Positions 17,061 to 26,467 of a DNA stretch of 42,367 nucleotides are shown piece by piece (within the stretch, counting starts at the first letter, position 1; each line of letters begins with the position of its first letter). The stretch spans positions 1 through 42,367 of the forward strand of contig JACAEQ010000023.1 in NCBI GenBank assembly GCA_013388755.1, in the 5' to 3' direction. The notes beneath the pieces are model-generated. The model ran no database searches. It was given only the letters and a program-made list of their open reading frames with translations, and was not told the origin of the DNA. The stretch is from Chloroflexota bacterium (GTDB lineage Bacteria; Chloroflexota; Chloroflexia; Chloroflexales; Roseiflexaceae). The position numbers and the translations under genes were made by a program.

Positions 17061-17117
17061 AATCTGTGATACAATGCTCGTGATTACGTATTGATATATA
17101 TACTCAGGAGTCTCGAC

Positions 17118-18512
17118 ATGGCGACACGTATCCTTGCTCTGGCAGTTGTTGGCGTGCTTATGCTGGCCGGCTGTGGTGGCAGCCAGCCGGCACCGGCAAT
17201 GCCCGCCGGTGGTACCACGCCGCTTAAGGTCATTGCCGCCGAGTCGTTTCTGGCCGACATTGCGCAGAATGTTGCCGGCGACCGGCTGGTGATTGATTCG
17301 CTTATCCCCACCGGCGTTGATCCACATGGCTTTGAACCGACGCCTGCCGATGTGCGCAAAGTGGCCGAGAGTGACGTGCTGATTGTGAATGGCGCCGGAT
17401 TTGAAGCGTTTCTCAGCAAATTGCTGGCCAATGCAGGTGGCGAGCGCCTGGTGATCGAGGCGGCGGCTGGCCTGGCAAGTCGTGCCGCGCGTGAGGGCGA
17501 AACGGCGGTTATGAGTGATACGGAGCTGGCGGAAGCCTTATGCGCCGAGGCCAGTGAACTCTCCGCAGCGCAGATTACCGCCGGCGATGCGGCAGCGGCG
17601 CCTGAACTCAACGCGCATGGCGCCGAAGACGCCGGCCACGCAACTGAAGAACATGGCGACGAGCATGGCGCCACCCTCTGGAGCGTCACCCTGGCGCAAC
17701 AGGCCGGCGGTCGCTATGCAGGCTTCCTGAAACTGGATGCCGAGGGGGGCGAGGTTGCGATCGCCACGAGTGGCGGTGCCCTGACCGTAACACGCGGCGC
17801 TGATCAGACGCCGGTGGGTATTGAAAAGACCCTCCCTCTCGATTGCGCCGGGTTAACTCAGGCCGCGATTCTCGATCTGGAGAGCGACGAATATCTGATC
17901 GCACTCAAGGACTTTGCGGCGTCGCAGGCGACCCTGATGATGGGTTCGCCCGGCGGGCACCACCACGACGAAGGCGATCCGCATTTCTGGCTCGATCCGG
18001 CCAGGGTGATCACCTATGTTGAGAATATTCGCGACGGTCTGATTGCCGCTGATCCGCCGGGTGCTGAGACATACCGCGCCAATGCTGAGCGCTATATCGC
18101 ACAACTGAACGATCTCGATCGGGCGATCGCCGCCGACGTGGCGCAGATTCCTGCTGCCGATCGGCAACTGGTGACGAACCACGAGAGCTTTGGCTACTAT
18201 GCCGATCGCTATGGTTTTCGCATTATCGGAACAATTGTCCCGAGCGTCAGCAGCGGTGCATCACCATCGGCGCAACAACTCGCCCGCCTGACCGAGCGTG
18301 TACGCGCGACAGGTGCGAAGGCGATCTTTCTTGAGACTGGTGCCAACCCGCAACTTGCCGAGCAACTGGCGCGTGAGACCGGCATCCAGGTTATCTCCGA
18401 TCTGTATACGCATTCACTTTCTGCACCAGATGGTCCGGCGCCGACATATCTGGCCATGATGCGTTACAATACACAACGTATCGTAGAGGGGCTCACAGCC
18501 GCCCAGCGGTGA
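17118..18512 (+). CDS. znuA: Zinc/manganese ABC transporter substrate-binding lipoprotein with inserted domain
   Basis: This is a cluster A-I binding protein for Zn or Mn uptake, anchored as a lipoprotein (signal peptide with LAGC, Cys19). The N-lobe has the ligand motif DPHGFEP and the C-lobe DPHFWLDP, TNHESFGYYADRYGF and ETGANPQLAEQLA. At 464 residues it is longer than the usual ~300. Between the lobes a segment of ~130-140 residues (about 136-270) is inserted. It starts with a His/Glu-rich stretch (HGAEDAGHATEEHGDEHG), continues as a small beta-rich domain I do not recognise, and ends at a HHHDEGDPH motif. ATG 17118 is chosen because AGGAG sits 7 nt upstream. The metal choice (Zn rather than Mn) is inferred from the His-rich segments. 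Confidence 0.9.
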   Translation: MATRILALAVVGVLMLAGCGGSQPAPAMPAGGTTPLKVIAAESFLADIAQNVAGDRLVIDSLIPTGVDPHGFEPTPADVRKVAESDVLIVNGAGFEAFLSKLLANAGGERLVIEAAAGLASRAAREGETAVMSDTELAEALCAEASELSAAQITAGDAAAAPELNAHGAEDAGHATEEHGDEHGATLWSVTLAQQAGGRYAGFLKLDAEGGEVAIATSGGALTVTRGADQTPVGIEKTLPLDCAGLTQAAILDLESDEYLIALKDFAASQATLMMGSPGGHHHDEGDPHFWLDPARVITYVENIRDGLIAADPPGAETYRANAERYIAQLNDLDRAIAADVAQIPAADRQLVTNHESFGYYADRYGFRIIGTIVPSVSSGASPSAQQLARLTERVRATGAKAIFLETGANPQLAEQLARETGIQVISDLYTHSLSAPDGPAPTYLAMMRYNTQRIVEGLTAAQR

Positions 18513-18883
18513 AGTCGCTGTGTGCGGTACACGCTGGCTGGCGCGATCGCAGTCGTTTCGCACGGTGCCTGATATCGGGTAGCAGTCGATCGTCCAGGAT
18601 GACCGCACCCTGCGGAGCCGTGCGGCAGCGTCGCGCAGGGTGCATGCCGTCGCTCCTGATCGGTGTCTGTCTGCGTGCAACCGGGTATGAGAGGGCGGCG
18701 GTGCAACTCGTATCGAGGGTTATCATGTATTCGCACGAGTAACGCGGTAGTCGACATGGAGCGTTCCGGGAAGTCTGAAGGAGACCTCCCGGAACGGCTG
18801 CTGCCGCCGAAATGGCAGGAGCGGGCTGCAGACCCTCCGCGCCCCTGCCGGACGGGAACCGCGTAACTCGTGCCACTCAGACT
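18513..18883 (+). other. 371-nt structured gap between binding-protein and ATPase genes
   Basis: The gap lies inside an operon and has two perfect 10-bp inverted repeats: GCACCCTGCG/CGCAGGGTGC at 18605-18614/18634-18643 and CGTTCCGGGA/TCCCGGAACG at 18762-18771/18787-18796. A weaker GGCAGG/CCTGCC stem follows at about 18814-18849. None has a T-tract. I see no gene. It may hold an mRNA processing site, a differential-expression structure or a metal-sensing RNA. Confidence 0.5.
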
Positions 18884-19702
18884 ATGCACACGGACACACA
18901 ACACCAGTTGCCAGCCCATCTTGAGGTCGATCACCTGGTCGTCGCCTATGAGCGGCGACGGGCACTGGATGACATTTCGTTTCGTGTGGCGTACGGTGAC
19001 CGGGTGGTGCTGGTGGGACCGAACGGCGCGGGCAAGTCAACGTTGTTCAAGGCGCTCGTTGGCCTGGTAAAACCGCAGAGTGGCACGATCCGCATTCATG
19101 GCATGCCGCTAGGCGTCCACACCGACTGTGTCGCCTATGTGCCGCAACGCGAGGATGTTGACTGGCGCTTTCCTGTTACGGTGGCTGATGTCGTGATGAT
19201 GGGGCGTTTCGGGCGTCTCGGCTGGTTCGGGCGCCCTGGTCGCGCTGACCGCGCCGCCGTTGAACATGGTATGGAGTTGATGGGTGTTGCGCATCTGGCG
19301 CGCCAATCAATAGGCGATCTTTCCGGAGGACAACAGCAGCGGGTGTTTCTGGCACGCGCGCTGGCGCAGGAACCGCATATTCTCCTGCTTGACGAGCCAT
19401 TCACTGGCGTCGATCTTGCCACTCAGGAGACCACGCTGAGTCTGCTCGATGCGTTGCATGATCAGAAAGTCACGATCATTCTTTCGACCCACGATCTGGG
19501 CCTGGCGGCGGCACGGTTCGAGCGCGTCCTGCTGATCAACCGGCGCCTGATCGGCGATGGGACGCCGGCAGAGGTACTGACCCATGAACATCTGAGCGAT
19601 GCATTCGGCGGGCAGGTGCTGACCCTGCCGGATGGGGCCGTCCTGGTTGACCAGTGCGCCTGTCACGAGCAAGACGAGATCCTTCCGAAGGTGGAGCGGT
19701 AG
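18884..19702 (+). CDS. znuC: Zinc/manganese ABC transporter ATP-binding protein
   Basis: This 272-residue ATPase powers the importer. Walker A GPNGAGKST, Q-loop YVPQRE, signature LSGGQQQR, Walker B ILLLDEP and switch STHDLG are all present. The DWRFPVTVADVVMMGRFG segment after the Q-loop is typical of Mn/Zn family ATPases. The start is taken as ATG 18884 (MHTDTQHQ), and no strong ribosome site is visible. A longer frame from 18812 lies in the structured gap and is less likely. A His/Cys-containing C-terminal tail (DQCACHEQDE) may contact metal. It is followed after 4 nt by the permease gene. Confidence 0.92.
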   Translation: MHTDTQHQLPAHLEVDHLVVAYERRRALDDISFRVAYGDRVVLVGPNGAGKSTLFKALVGLVKPQSGTIRIHGMPLGVHTDCVAYVPQREDVDWRFPVTVADVVMMGRFGRLGWFGRPGRADRAAVEHGMELMGVAHLARQSIGDLSGGQQQRVFLARALAQEPHILLLDEPFTGVDLATQETTLSLLDALHDQKVTIILSTHDLGLAAARFERVLLINRRLIGDGTPAEVLTHEHLSDAFGGQVLTLPDGAVLVDQCACHEQDEILPKVER

Positions 19703-19706
19703 GCCG

Positions 19707-20561
19707 ATGTTCTCCTGGATTGCTACACCCCTGACGTATGGCTTTATGCAGCGCGGCATGCTGGCGGCTGTTCTGGTCGGCGTGCTCTGCGCGATTGTCG
19801 GGTGCTATGTCGTGCTGCGATCCATGGCCTTTCTTGGCGATGCGCTGGCGCACGCCGTCCTGCCAGGGGTCGCCATCGCATATCTGATAGGTGGCAACCT
19901 GACGGTCGGCGCACTGGTAGCCGCGGTGGTCGTGGCGGTGGTGATCAGTGTTTTCTCGCGCCAGGGCACGGTAAAGGAAGACACAGCGATCGGGATCGTG
20001 TTCGCCGCCGCGCTGGCGCTTGGCGTGGCGTTGATTAGCAGTGTGCGCGCCTACGCCGTGGATCTGACCCATATACTCTTCGGCAATGTCCTGGGTGTTG
20101 GCCCGGCGGATCTCTGGCTCATTGTCGGTATTGGTGCGATCGTCCTGGCAACGATGCTGGTGCTGTATCGCCAGTTGCTCGTGATCGCCTTTGACCCGGT
20201 GCTTGCGGCGACCCAGCGCCTGCCGGTTGAACGCCTGCGCATGCTGTTGCTGATCCTCATTGCATTGACGATCGTTGTCTCATTGCAGACGGTGGGGGTG
20301 GGCCTGGTGGCGGCGATGCTGGTGACGCCAGGTGCGGCGGCGTACTTGCTCACGCGGCGATTACCGGCGATGATGGCCGTTGCCGCATTGATCGGTGCGG
20401 TCTCCGGTATCGCCGGGTTGTATCTCAGCTATTATGCGAATATTGCCTCGGGTTCGGCTGTGGTGCTGGTCGCAACCGTGCTGTTCACCATCGTGTTCCT
20501 TGTCGCACCGCGGCGGGGCCTGATCTGGCGCCACCTGAACCGTCCGACACGCACGGTGTAA
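19707..20561 (+). CDS. znuB: Zinc/manganese ABC transporter permease
   Basis: This is a 284-residue integral membrane protein of the ABC-3 family with about eight hydrophobic helices. The family block VVLRSMAFLGDALAHAVLPG contains the coupling region that contacts the ATPase, and the middle stretch LVTPGAAAYLLTRRLPAMM is also characteristic. ATG 19707 lies 4 nt after the ATPase stop with GGAGCGG upstream, so translation is likely coupled. It completes a three-gene binding protein-ATPase-permease importer. Confidence 0.93.
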   Translation: MFSWIATPLTYGFMQRGMLAAVLVGVLCAIVGCYVVLRSMAFLGDALAHAVLPGVAIAYLIGGNLTVGALVAAVVVAVVISVFSRQGTVKEDTAIGIVFAAALALGVALISSVRAYAVDLTHILFGNVLGVGPADLWLIVGIGAIVLATMLVLYRQLLVIAFDPVLAATQRLPVERLRMLLLILIALTIVVSLQTVGVGLVAAMLVTPGAAAYLLTRRLPAMMAVAALIGAVSGIAGLYLSYYANIASGSAVVLVATVLFTIVFLVAPRRGLIWRHLNRPTRTV

Positions 20562-21036
20562 TATCCGACATTTAGACATACACGGTCGTGGAACATGCCG
20601 TTTCGGCGGCGGCATGCTTCTTGCCTCGCGCGAATGCGCTGTGTGCCTCTATGTGCCGCGATGCTTCGCCGCGAGCTCCAGGGGTTCCTCCGCCAGACTG
20701 CCGCTGGTGCTCCGCGTCACTCACTGCGGCAACGTGCCTGTGGATGTGACGGCACGTTCTGCGGAACAGCGTTTCCAGGTAGCGTACGACGTGGCGCCAC
20801 CCGGCCCGCGAGCACGTGGCGCGCGCAATCAGGCCCGGACGTCCCTCAGGTAGAACTTCCCGCAAGCGCGCTCCCGGCACATGCATGCAGGACATTTCGT
20901 CCCCCCGCGCTTCTGCATCTGCCGGGGTATGGTACAATACCCCTCCTGGCAACATAACCCGTATCATACGACTACCAGAACGATGCGGGTGTGGGAGCAT
21001 ACGTTCTCCTTCCGCACCGCGTCAGGAGGCCATTTC
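20562..21036. other. Gap between permease and pepF
   Basis: A CATGCCG/CGGCATG hairpin at 20594-20616 followed by CTTCTTGCCT could end the importer transcript. GGGTATGGTACAATACCC at 20926-20943 combines a -10-like TACAAT (20933-20938) with a small hairpin and may be the pepF promoter. I see no gene in the remainder. Confidence 0.4.
20594..20624 (+). terminator. Weak terminator-like hairpin after the importer operon
   Basis: CATGCCG (20594-20600) pairs with CGGCATG (20610-20616), followed by CTTCTTGC rather than a clean T-tract. It lies 33 nt after the permease stop. Confidence 0.35.
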
Positions 21037-22845
21037 GTGAGTGAAACCCAGCAGGTTCCACGCCGTGATGAAATCCCGGTTGCATACACCTGGGATCTGA
21101 CAACCGTGTACGCCGACGATGCGTCCTGGGAGCAGGATATTGCTGCGATTGAGCGGATGCTTGCCGATGTCGCCACGATGCAGGGCCGCGTGGCACAGAG
21201 CGCGGCTAGCCTGCTCGAAGCGCTCCGCCTGCGTGATCAGGTTTCGATGCGTCTCTGGCAGGCATATGTCTATGCGAACCGCCGTTTTGACAGCGACACC
21301 GGCGATCCGGCCGGGCAGGCGCTCGCCGAGCGCGCGGGATCACTGGTGGCGAAGGTTGGCGCAGCGCTGGCATTCATTGACCCGGAGATCCTGGCGGCGC
21401 CCGAGACGCAGGTGCGCGCCTGGTTGCGCGAGAATGCCGACCTGGCGGTATATGAATATGCACTCGACCAGCTCATGCGCCAGCGTGAGCATGTGCGTTC
21501 TGCCGAGGTCGAGGGTATTCTGGCGCAGTTCAGTGACGTGACGCGTGCGCCGGGCGAGATCTTCGAAGTGCTCACCAATGCAGATCTGAGCTTTCCGGCG
21601 ATTGAGGATGAGCAAGGCCGAACAGTCCAGCTTTCGCACGGGCGCTACCTGCGCTTCCTGCGCAGCCCGGATCGGCGCGTGCGTCGCGATACGTTCCACG
21701 GCTACTATAGCGCCTTCCAGGGTATCCGGAACACCCTGGGTGCCTCGCTGGCCGCCCAGGTGCGCACCCATGTGGTCCAGGCCGGCATTCGCGGATATGC
21801 TTCGGCACTGGAGGCGGCGCTGGCGCCAAATGACATCCCGGTTGCGGTGTATCACACGCTTGTGGCGACCGTCAACGCCAACCTGGCGCGCCTGCAACGT
21901 TATTTTCGACTGCGCCGGCAGACACTGGGGCTTGATGAGTTGCGTGTGTATGATCTGTACGCGCCGCTGGTCCCTGAGGCCGACGTGGCGGTACCCTACG
22001 CCGAGGCGCAACGTCTGACGCGTGGAGCGTTCGAACCGCTCGGGGCGGAGTATGTTGCCGCAATCGAGCAATCGTTCACGAGCCGCTGGATTGATGTGTA
22101 CGAAAATGCTGGTAAGCGCAGCGGCGCCTACAGTGATGGGGCCTACACCACGGCACCGTTCATGTTGCTCAATTACCAGGATCGCCTGAACGATGCGTTC
22201 ACCCTGGCGCATGAACTGGGCCACGCGATGCATTCGTATTTCACCCGCAAGACGCAGCCGTATGTGTACGGTGATTATACGATCTTCGTGGCTGAAGTTG
22301 CGTCAACGCTGAATGAGGCATTGCTCACCGACTATTTGCTGCGGACCCGCGATGATCCGGTGCTGCGGCGCTATCTGATTGTCGAACAGCTCGAGGAGAT
22401 CCGCACGACGCTGTTCCGCCAGACAATGTTCGCCGAGTTCGAGCTCGATATTCACCGGCGCGCAGAGGCGGGAGAACCGTTGACGACCGAATTGTTCAGT
22501 ACTATCTATCGCGACCTGGTGGCACGTTACCATGTGGGTGAGGTGACGCTGGATGACGCCATCGCGCTGGAATGGGCGCGCATCCCGCATTTTTACTATA
22601 ACTTCTATGTCTACCAGTATGCGACGGGGCTTTCGGCGGCGCTGGCGCTGCACCGGCGCATTGTCAACGAGGGAACACCGGCGATCGAACGGTACCTGCG
22701 TTTCCTCCGCAGCGGTTCATCACGCCCTTCGATAGAACTTCTGCGTGACGCTGGGGTTGATATGCTCACGCCGGCGCCGATCCAGGCGGCGATGGATCAT
22801 TTTGACGCGCTGCTCGATGAACTTGAAGCGCTGGGGTCGGGATGA
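21037..22845 (+). CDS. pepF: Oligoendopeptidase F (M3 metallopeptidase)
   Basis: PepF cleaves short peptides of roughly 7-17 residues in the cytoplasm. The 602-residue product has the usual length. The zinc motif HELGH is at 392-396 with the third ligand Glu420 in VAEVASTLNE, and the C-terminal FYYNFYVYQYATGL substrate block is present. The start is the GTG at 21037 (MSETQQVPRRDE), set by a perfect AGGAGG at 21024-21029 with a 7-nt spacing. The frame stays open to 20881, but those codons do not look like PepF. It is a monocistronic unit convergent with the aminotransferase gene. Confidence 0.95.
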   Translation: MSETQQVPRRDEIPVAYTWDLTTVYADDASWEQDIAAIERMLADVATMQGRVAQSAASLLEALRLRDQVSMRLWQAYVYANRRFDSDTGDPAGQALAERAGSLVAKVGAALAFIDPEILAAPETQVRAWLRENADLAVYEYALDQLMRQREHVRSAEVEGILAQFSDVTRAPGEIFEVLTNADLSFPAIEDEQGRTVQLSHGRYLRFLRSPDRRVRRDTFHGYYSAFQGIRNTLGASLAAQVRTHVVQAGIRGYASALEAALAPNDIPVAVYHTLVATVNANLARLQRYFRLRRQTLGLDELRVYDLYAPLVPEADVAVPYAEAQRLTRGAFEPLGAEYVAAIEQSFTSRWIDVYENAGKRSGAYSDGAYTTAPFMLLNYQDRLNDAFTLAHELGHAMHSYFTRKTQPYVYGDYTIFVAEVASTLNEALLTDYLLRTRDDPVLRRYLIVEQLEEIRTTLFRQTMFAEFELDIHRRAEAGEPLTTELFSTIYRDLVARYHVGEVTLDDAIALEWARIPHFYYNFYVYQYATGLSAALALHRRIVNEGTPAIERYLRFLRSGSSRPSIELLRDAGVDMLTPAPIQAAMDHFDALLDELEALGSG

Positions 22846-22862
22846 GGGTGGTATTCGTGGGA

Positions 22863-24038
22863 TCAAGGCATGATCGCCTGCAGGCCCATCAGCAGTCGAT
22901 CGATATCTTCGGGTTTGTTGTACACCTGTATGGAGATACGAACAAGGGGGACGCCATTCCACACAAAACAGGGCACTTCGACCTTGAACTCGTCCCATAG
23001 CCGGGCCTGGAGGCGCTGCGGGTCGCACGGCGGCAAAGGAAGCGCCCGCATCTGTACCCACCAGTCGGTCGTCTCTGGCGTCAGGGCGGGAATCCCGGTC
23101 AACTCAGCCATGCGCTGCGAGGAGGTGACCAGCAATGTATGGCATGCCTGGCGTATCGATGGCCAGTCGTGGGTGGTCTGAAAGTCAATCGCTGCCGGCA
23201 CGCTGAGAAACGCCGAAGGGTCGTCGGTTCCCATCCACTCGTAATAATCCAGAAACGTCGAACCGCCTGGTTCGCGGGCACGCCATCCCCAGCTGACGAT
23301 CAATGGTTCCAGCATGGCCTGGCGATCAGGTCGCGCGTAGAGGAACCCTGCACCCTTCGGGGCGCACAACCATTTGTGACAATTACCGCCATAGAAATCG
23401 GCGCCGATCGCCTGCATATCGAGGTCGATCTGCCCCGGCGCATGTGCGCCATCAATAACACTGATGATACCCGCGGCGCGCGCACGCCGGCAGATTGCTG
23501 CAACCGGCAACACCAGGGCGGTCGGCGAGGTGATATGGCTCAATGTGATGACCTTTGTCCGGTGGCTGACGCCGCTCCAGATCTGTTCTTCGACATCCTC
23601 CAACCGTTCCACCGGCAGGTGGATCGGATGCGGCACGTAGATGGCGCCGCGTTGCTCACACACATACCGCCATGCGCGCTCAATGGCGCCATATTCATGG
23701 CCGGTGCCGAGGACTTCATCGCCTGGTCGCAGATCGACCGAGCGCGCAACGATGTTCATCGCGTACGTGACATTGGGCACGAACACGACCTCGCCGCTGG
23801 CAGCGCCGATGAAACGTGCCAGTCGCGCGCGCGCCTCGGCCAGTAATCCGCTGATACGCCGGCCGAAAAACTCCACCGGCTGATCCTCAATCAGGCGCTG
23901 CCAGTGCTGATATGCCTCGAAGACGGGGCGAGGACAGGCGCCGAAGCTGCCGTGATTGAGGAAGGTGATGTCGCGCCGCAGCAGGAAGTGCCCGGCGATT
24001 TCGGGCATCGGGAGGGTACACGACGAAATTCCTGCCAT
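22863..24038 (-). CDS. Class V aminotransferase (isopenicillin N epimerase-like)
   Basis: This 391-residue PLP enzyme has the class V layout: the N-terminal FLNHGSFGACPRPV typical of CefD/isopenicillin-N-epimerase relatives, the cofactor-binding IDGAHAPGQIDLD with Asp contacting the pyridine nitrogen, and the Schiff-base lysine in NCHKWLCAPKG. The true substrate is unknown: family members are epimerases, desulfurases, lyases or hercynylcysteine lyase-like enzymes. ATG 24038 has AAAGG about 10 nt upstream. The frame extends into rlmN (24119) but that extension is unlikely. It lies 40 nt after rlmN on the same strand, probably as one unit. Confidence 0.85.
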   Translation of the reverse strand: MAGISSCTLPMPEIAGHFLLRRDITFLNHGSFGACPRPVFEAYQHWQRLIEDQPVEFFGRRISGLLAEARARLARFIGAASGEVVFVPNVTYAMNIVARSVDLRPGDEVLGTGHEYGAIERAWRYVCEQRGAIYVPHPIHLPVERLEDVEEQIWSGVSHRTKVITLSHITSPTALVLPVAAICRRARAAGIISVIDGAHAPGQIDLDMQAIGADFYGGNCHKWLCAPKGAGFLYARPDRQAMLEPLIVSWGWRAREPGGSTFLDYYEWMGTDDPSAFLSVPAAIDFQTTHDWPSIRQACHTLLVTSSQRMAELTGIPALTPETTDWWVQMRALPLPPCDPQRLQARLWDEFKVEVPCFVWNGVPLVRISIQVYNKPEDIDRLLMGLQAIMP

Positions 24039-24078
24039 ACATGCTGCCTTTCGCAATACAGGTCGCCCTGGAGGATGC

Positions 24079-25275
24079 TCACGTCTTCTTGCCTGCCAGT
24101 TGCCCACATGCCGCTGCAATACTCACGCCACGCTCGACGCGCACGGTGCACGCAATGCCGCGCTCCTGCAGCACGCGCTGGAATGCGATCACGCGCCGGC
24201 GCTCCGAACGGCCGAGTGGCATGCCCGGCACCGGGTTCCATGGGATCAGGTTCACGTGCACCAGGTGCAGCGGCAACCCCTCGATGTCGGTTTCACCGCG
24301 CAGCAACGCGGCCAGTTCAGCGGCGTGTGCCGGTTCGTCATTGCGACCCTGCAACAGGACATACTCGAACGATACCCGCCTGCCGGTGGCGGTGAGGTAG
24401 TCGCGCGTGGCATCGAAGAGCGCAGCAAGCGGGTAGCGCCGGTTCATCGGTATCAGTGCGCTGCGCAGCTCATCATTCGGCGCATGCAGCGAAATCGCCA
24501 GATTGATCGGCAGCGTCTCGGTCGCCAGCCGGCGAATGCCGGGGACCAGTCCGACGGTCGAAACCGTGAGGCTCCGCGCGCCCATGTTCATGCCGCGCGG
24601 ATCGTGCAGCAGTTCCACGGCGCGCCACCAGCGATCATAGTTTGCAAACGGCTCTCCCATCCCCATGAAGACGATATTCGTCAGCCGCGCCATGGAACTT
24701 GCAGGCGTCGTTTGCGCCTGCTCATCACTTTCTACCGGTGCCCACCAGCGATCGTCGGCGGGGAGTGGCGCGTGCATCGTAGCGTGGGAAGCACCGCGAT
24801 CGGCAGCAGCGTCCCGCATCGCCCGCGCGGCCCAGATGACCTGTTCGGCGATTTCGCCTGGTGACAGATTGCGTACCAGGCCGAGTGTCCCCGTGGCGCA
24901 GAAGACGCATCCCATCGCGCAGCCGGCCTGGGTCGAGACGCAGACGGTCGCTCGGTCAGGGTAGATCATCAGCACACTCTCTGCCATGGCACCGCCGGCG
25001 AGGCGAAAAAGCGCCTTGCGCGTCAGACCGTTATCGGCCGTCTGGATGCGGTCAGGAGTCAGTGTACCGGCGCGGGTTTCGGCAACCAGGCGCTCACGCA
25101 ACGCCAGTGGCAGATCGGTCATACCAGCAGGCGAGCCGGCCAGGTTGACATACAACTGGCGGAAGATCTGGCGCGCCCGGTACGCCGGCTGGCCCCATCC
25201 GGTCAATAACCGTTCCAGTTCGGCGAGCGACAGATCGTACAGGTTCGGGCGAGTATCAGGATCGATGATCGTCAT
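24079..25275 (-). CDS. rlmN: 23S rRNA (adenine2503-C2)/tRNA A37 methyltransferase RlmN
   Basis: This radical SAM enzyme methylates C2 of A2503 in 23S rRNA and A37 in some tRNAs. The 4Fe-4S ligands are C119, C123 and C126 in GCAMGCVFC. The conserved C-terminal Cys390 (AAACGQL) and the [18 protein letters not shown] and [11 protein letters not shown] blocks are present. At 398 residues it is longer than typical (~350). An insertion of ~40 residues rich in Ala/Asp/Trp lies between the GEIAEQVI and [10 protein letters not shown] blocks. Start ATG 25275. It lies 97 nt after psuG on the same strand. Confidence 0.95.
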   Translation of the reverse strand: MTIIDPDTRPNLYDLSLAELERLLTGWGQPAYRARQIFRQLYVNLAGSPAGMTDLPLALRERLVAETRAGTLTPDRIQTADNGLTRKALFRLAGGAMAESVLMIYPDRATVCVSTQAGCAMGCVFCATGTLGLVRNLSPGEIAEQVIWAARAMRDAAADRGASHATMHAPLPADDRWWAPVESDEQAQTTPASSMARLTNIVFMGMGEPFANYDRWWRAVELLHDPRGMNMGARSLTVSTVGLVPGIRRLATETLPINLAISLHAPNDELRSALIPMNRRYPLAALFDATRDYLTATGRRVSFEYVLLQGRNDEPAHAAELAALLRGETDIEGLPLHLVHVNLIPWNPVPGMPLGRSERRRVIAFQRVLQERGIACTVRVERGVSIAAACGQLAGKKT

Positions 25276-25372
25276 ACAGTGTAGAACGATTGGGTGGCCG
25301 GGCTTTGCTGCACTGCACGCCAGGCTGCAACCAGGGTCCGCAATCTGGGATCACGTCGGCGCCTGCCACCGG

Positions 25373-26341
25373 CTACTGCGCCAGCACGGCGATCGCCCCG
25401 GCCACCTGCGCTGCAACCCGGGCATTCTGGCGCAGCAAAGCGATGTTGGCGCGCACACTTTCGCCGCCCGTCTCCTGCGCCAGCGCGCTGAGCAGGAATG
25501 GTGTGACCGCCTGGCCACGCACGCCGGCTGCGGTGGCGCGGTGCAGCGCCCGCGTAATGGCTTCCTCGACGGCTGCGCCATTCAGCGCGTACTCCGCGGG
25601 CGGGGGGACAGCCAGCAGCATTCCGGCGCCGCCAAACGCACGATGGGCACACCAGGCGCGCGCCACGAAGGCGGCATCCGGAGCCAGCGCCACAGGCAGG
25701 CCACTCGATGCGCTGTAAAACGCCGGAAGCTCACCAACACCCCAGCCGAGCACCGGCACTCCGCTGGTTTCAAGGTACTCCAGTGTTGCCGGCAGGTCGA
25801 GGATCGCCTTGGCACCGGCGCAGACGACCAGCACCGGCGTGCGGGCGAGTTCCGTCAGATCTGCGGAGATGTCCCATGTCTCACGGGCACCGCGATGCAC
25901 ACCGCCGATCCCGCCCGTGGCAAACACATGAATGCCGGCCAGAGCGGCCAGTGCCATCGTCGCCGCCACGGTCGTCGCGCCATCGCCCCCTGCTGCCGCC
26001 ACATACCCGAGATCGCGGCGTGAAACCTTCACTGGACGGCGTCGTTCGTCGTCTGGGCGCGCGAAATGCTGAAGCGCCGCATCCTCCATCCCCACTGTCG
26101 GCACACCGGCGACGATCCCGACCGTTGCCGGCGTGGCACCCTGCGCACGCACATCTTGCTCCATGGCGCGTGCAAGTTCAAGATTGTGCGGATAGGGAAG
26201 GCCGTGGGAGATGACGGTGCTCTCCAGGGCAACGACGGGACGCCGCTGAGCGAGCGCAGTACGCACCTCGGGCGCGACGGCTATGGCAGGGACGCCAGCA
26301 CAGCCTTGTGGATGGTCGTAGATTGTTGCTCTTCCTGTCAT
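25373..26341 (-). CDS. psuG: Pseudouridine-5'-phosphate glycosidase
   Basis: PsuG breaks the C-C bond of pseudouridine 5'-phosphate to give uracil and ribose 5-phosphate during RNA-base salvage. The 322-residue product shows the family blocks ALESTVISHGLPYP, TVGIVAGVPTVGM, KVSRRDLGYVAAAGGDGATT, FATGGIGGVHRG, the active-site-region lysine in VVCAGAKAILD, and EYLETSGVPVLG. No adjacent PsuK kinase is present, so pseudouridine phosphorylation must be encoded elsewhere if the pathway is complete. ATG 26341 has no clear ribosome site. It follows the secreted-protein gene after 126 nt, in which I see no gene. Confidence 0.93.
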   Translation of the reverse strand: MTGRATIYDHPQGCAGVPAIAVAPEVRTALAQRRPVVALESTVISHGLPYPHNLELARAMEQDVRAQGATPATVGIVAGVPTVGMEDAALQHFARPDDERRRPVKVSRRDLGYVAAAGGDGATTVAATMALAALAGIHVFATGGIGGVHRGARETWDISADLTELARTPVLVVCAGAKAILDLPATLEYLETSGVPVLGWGVGELPAFYSASSGLPVALAPDAAFVARAWCAHRAFGGAGMLLAVPPPAEYALNGAAVEEAITRALHRATAAGVRGQAVTPFLLSALAQETGGESVRANIALLRQNARVAAQVAGAIAVLAQ

Positions 26342-26467
26342 TATGTTGCTGGCATGCTATTGCAGGCCGGCTCATATCGTTTTCAGCATGGCGGCAGGCT
26401 CGCTCCCTGATCCGCGCCTGGTCCTGCACACGAAACGGGTCATCAGGCGAGCAGCGGATGCCTGCCG

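Noticed and set aside
18513-18883. A small gene in the importer gap (frames at 18509-18742 and 18663-18866)
   Set aside because: There is no ribosome site and composition is unlike neighbouring genes. The segment is dominated by inverted repeats.
20881-21036. Upstream extension of pepF
   Set aside because: The codons do not resemble PepF, and a perfect AGGAGG is placed for the GTG at 21037.
23139-23846. 235-codon plus-strand frame opposite the aminotransferase
   Set aside because: It is a shadow of the minus-strand gene with no start signal and no domain.
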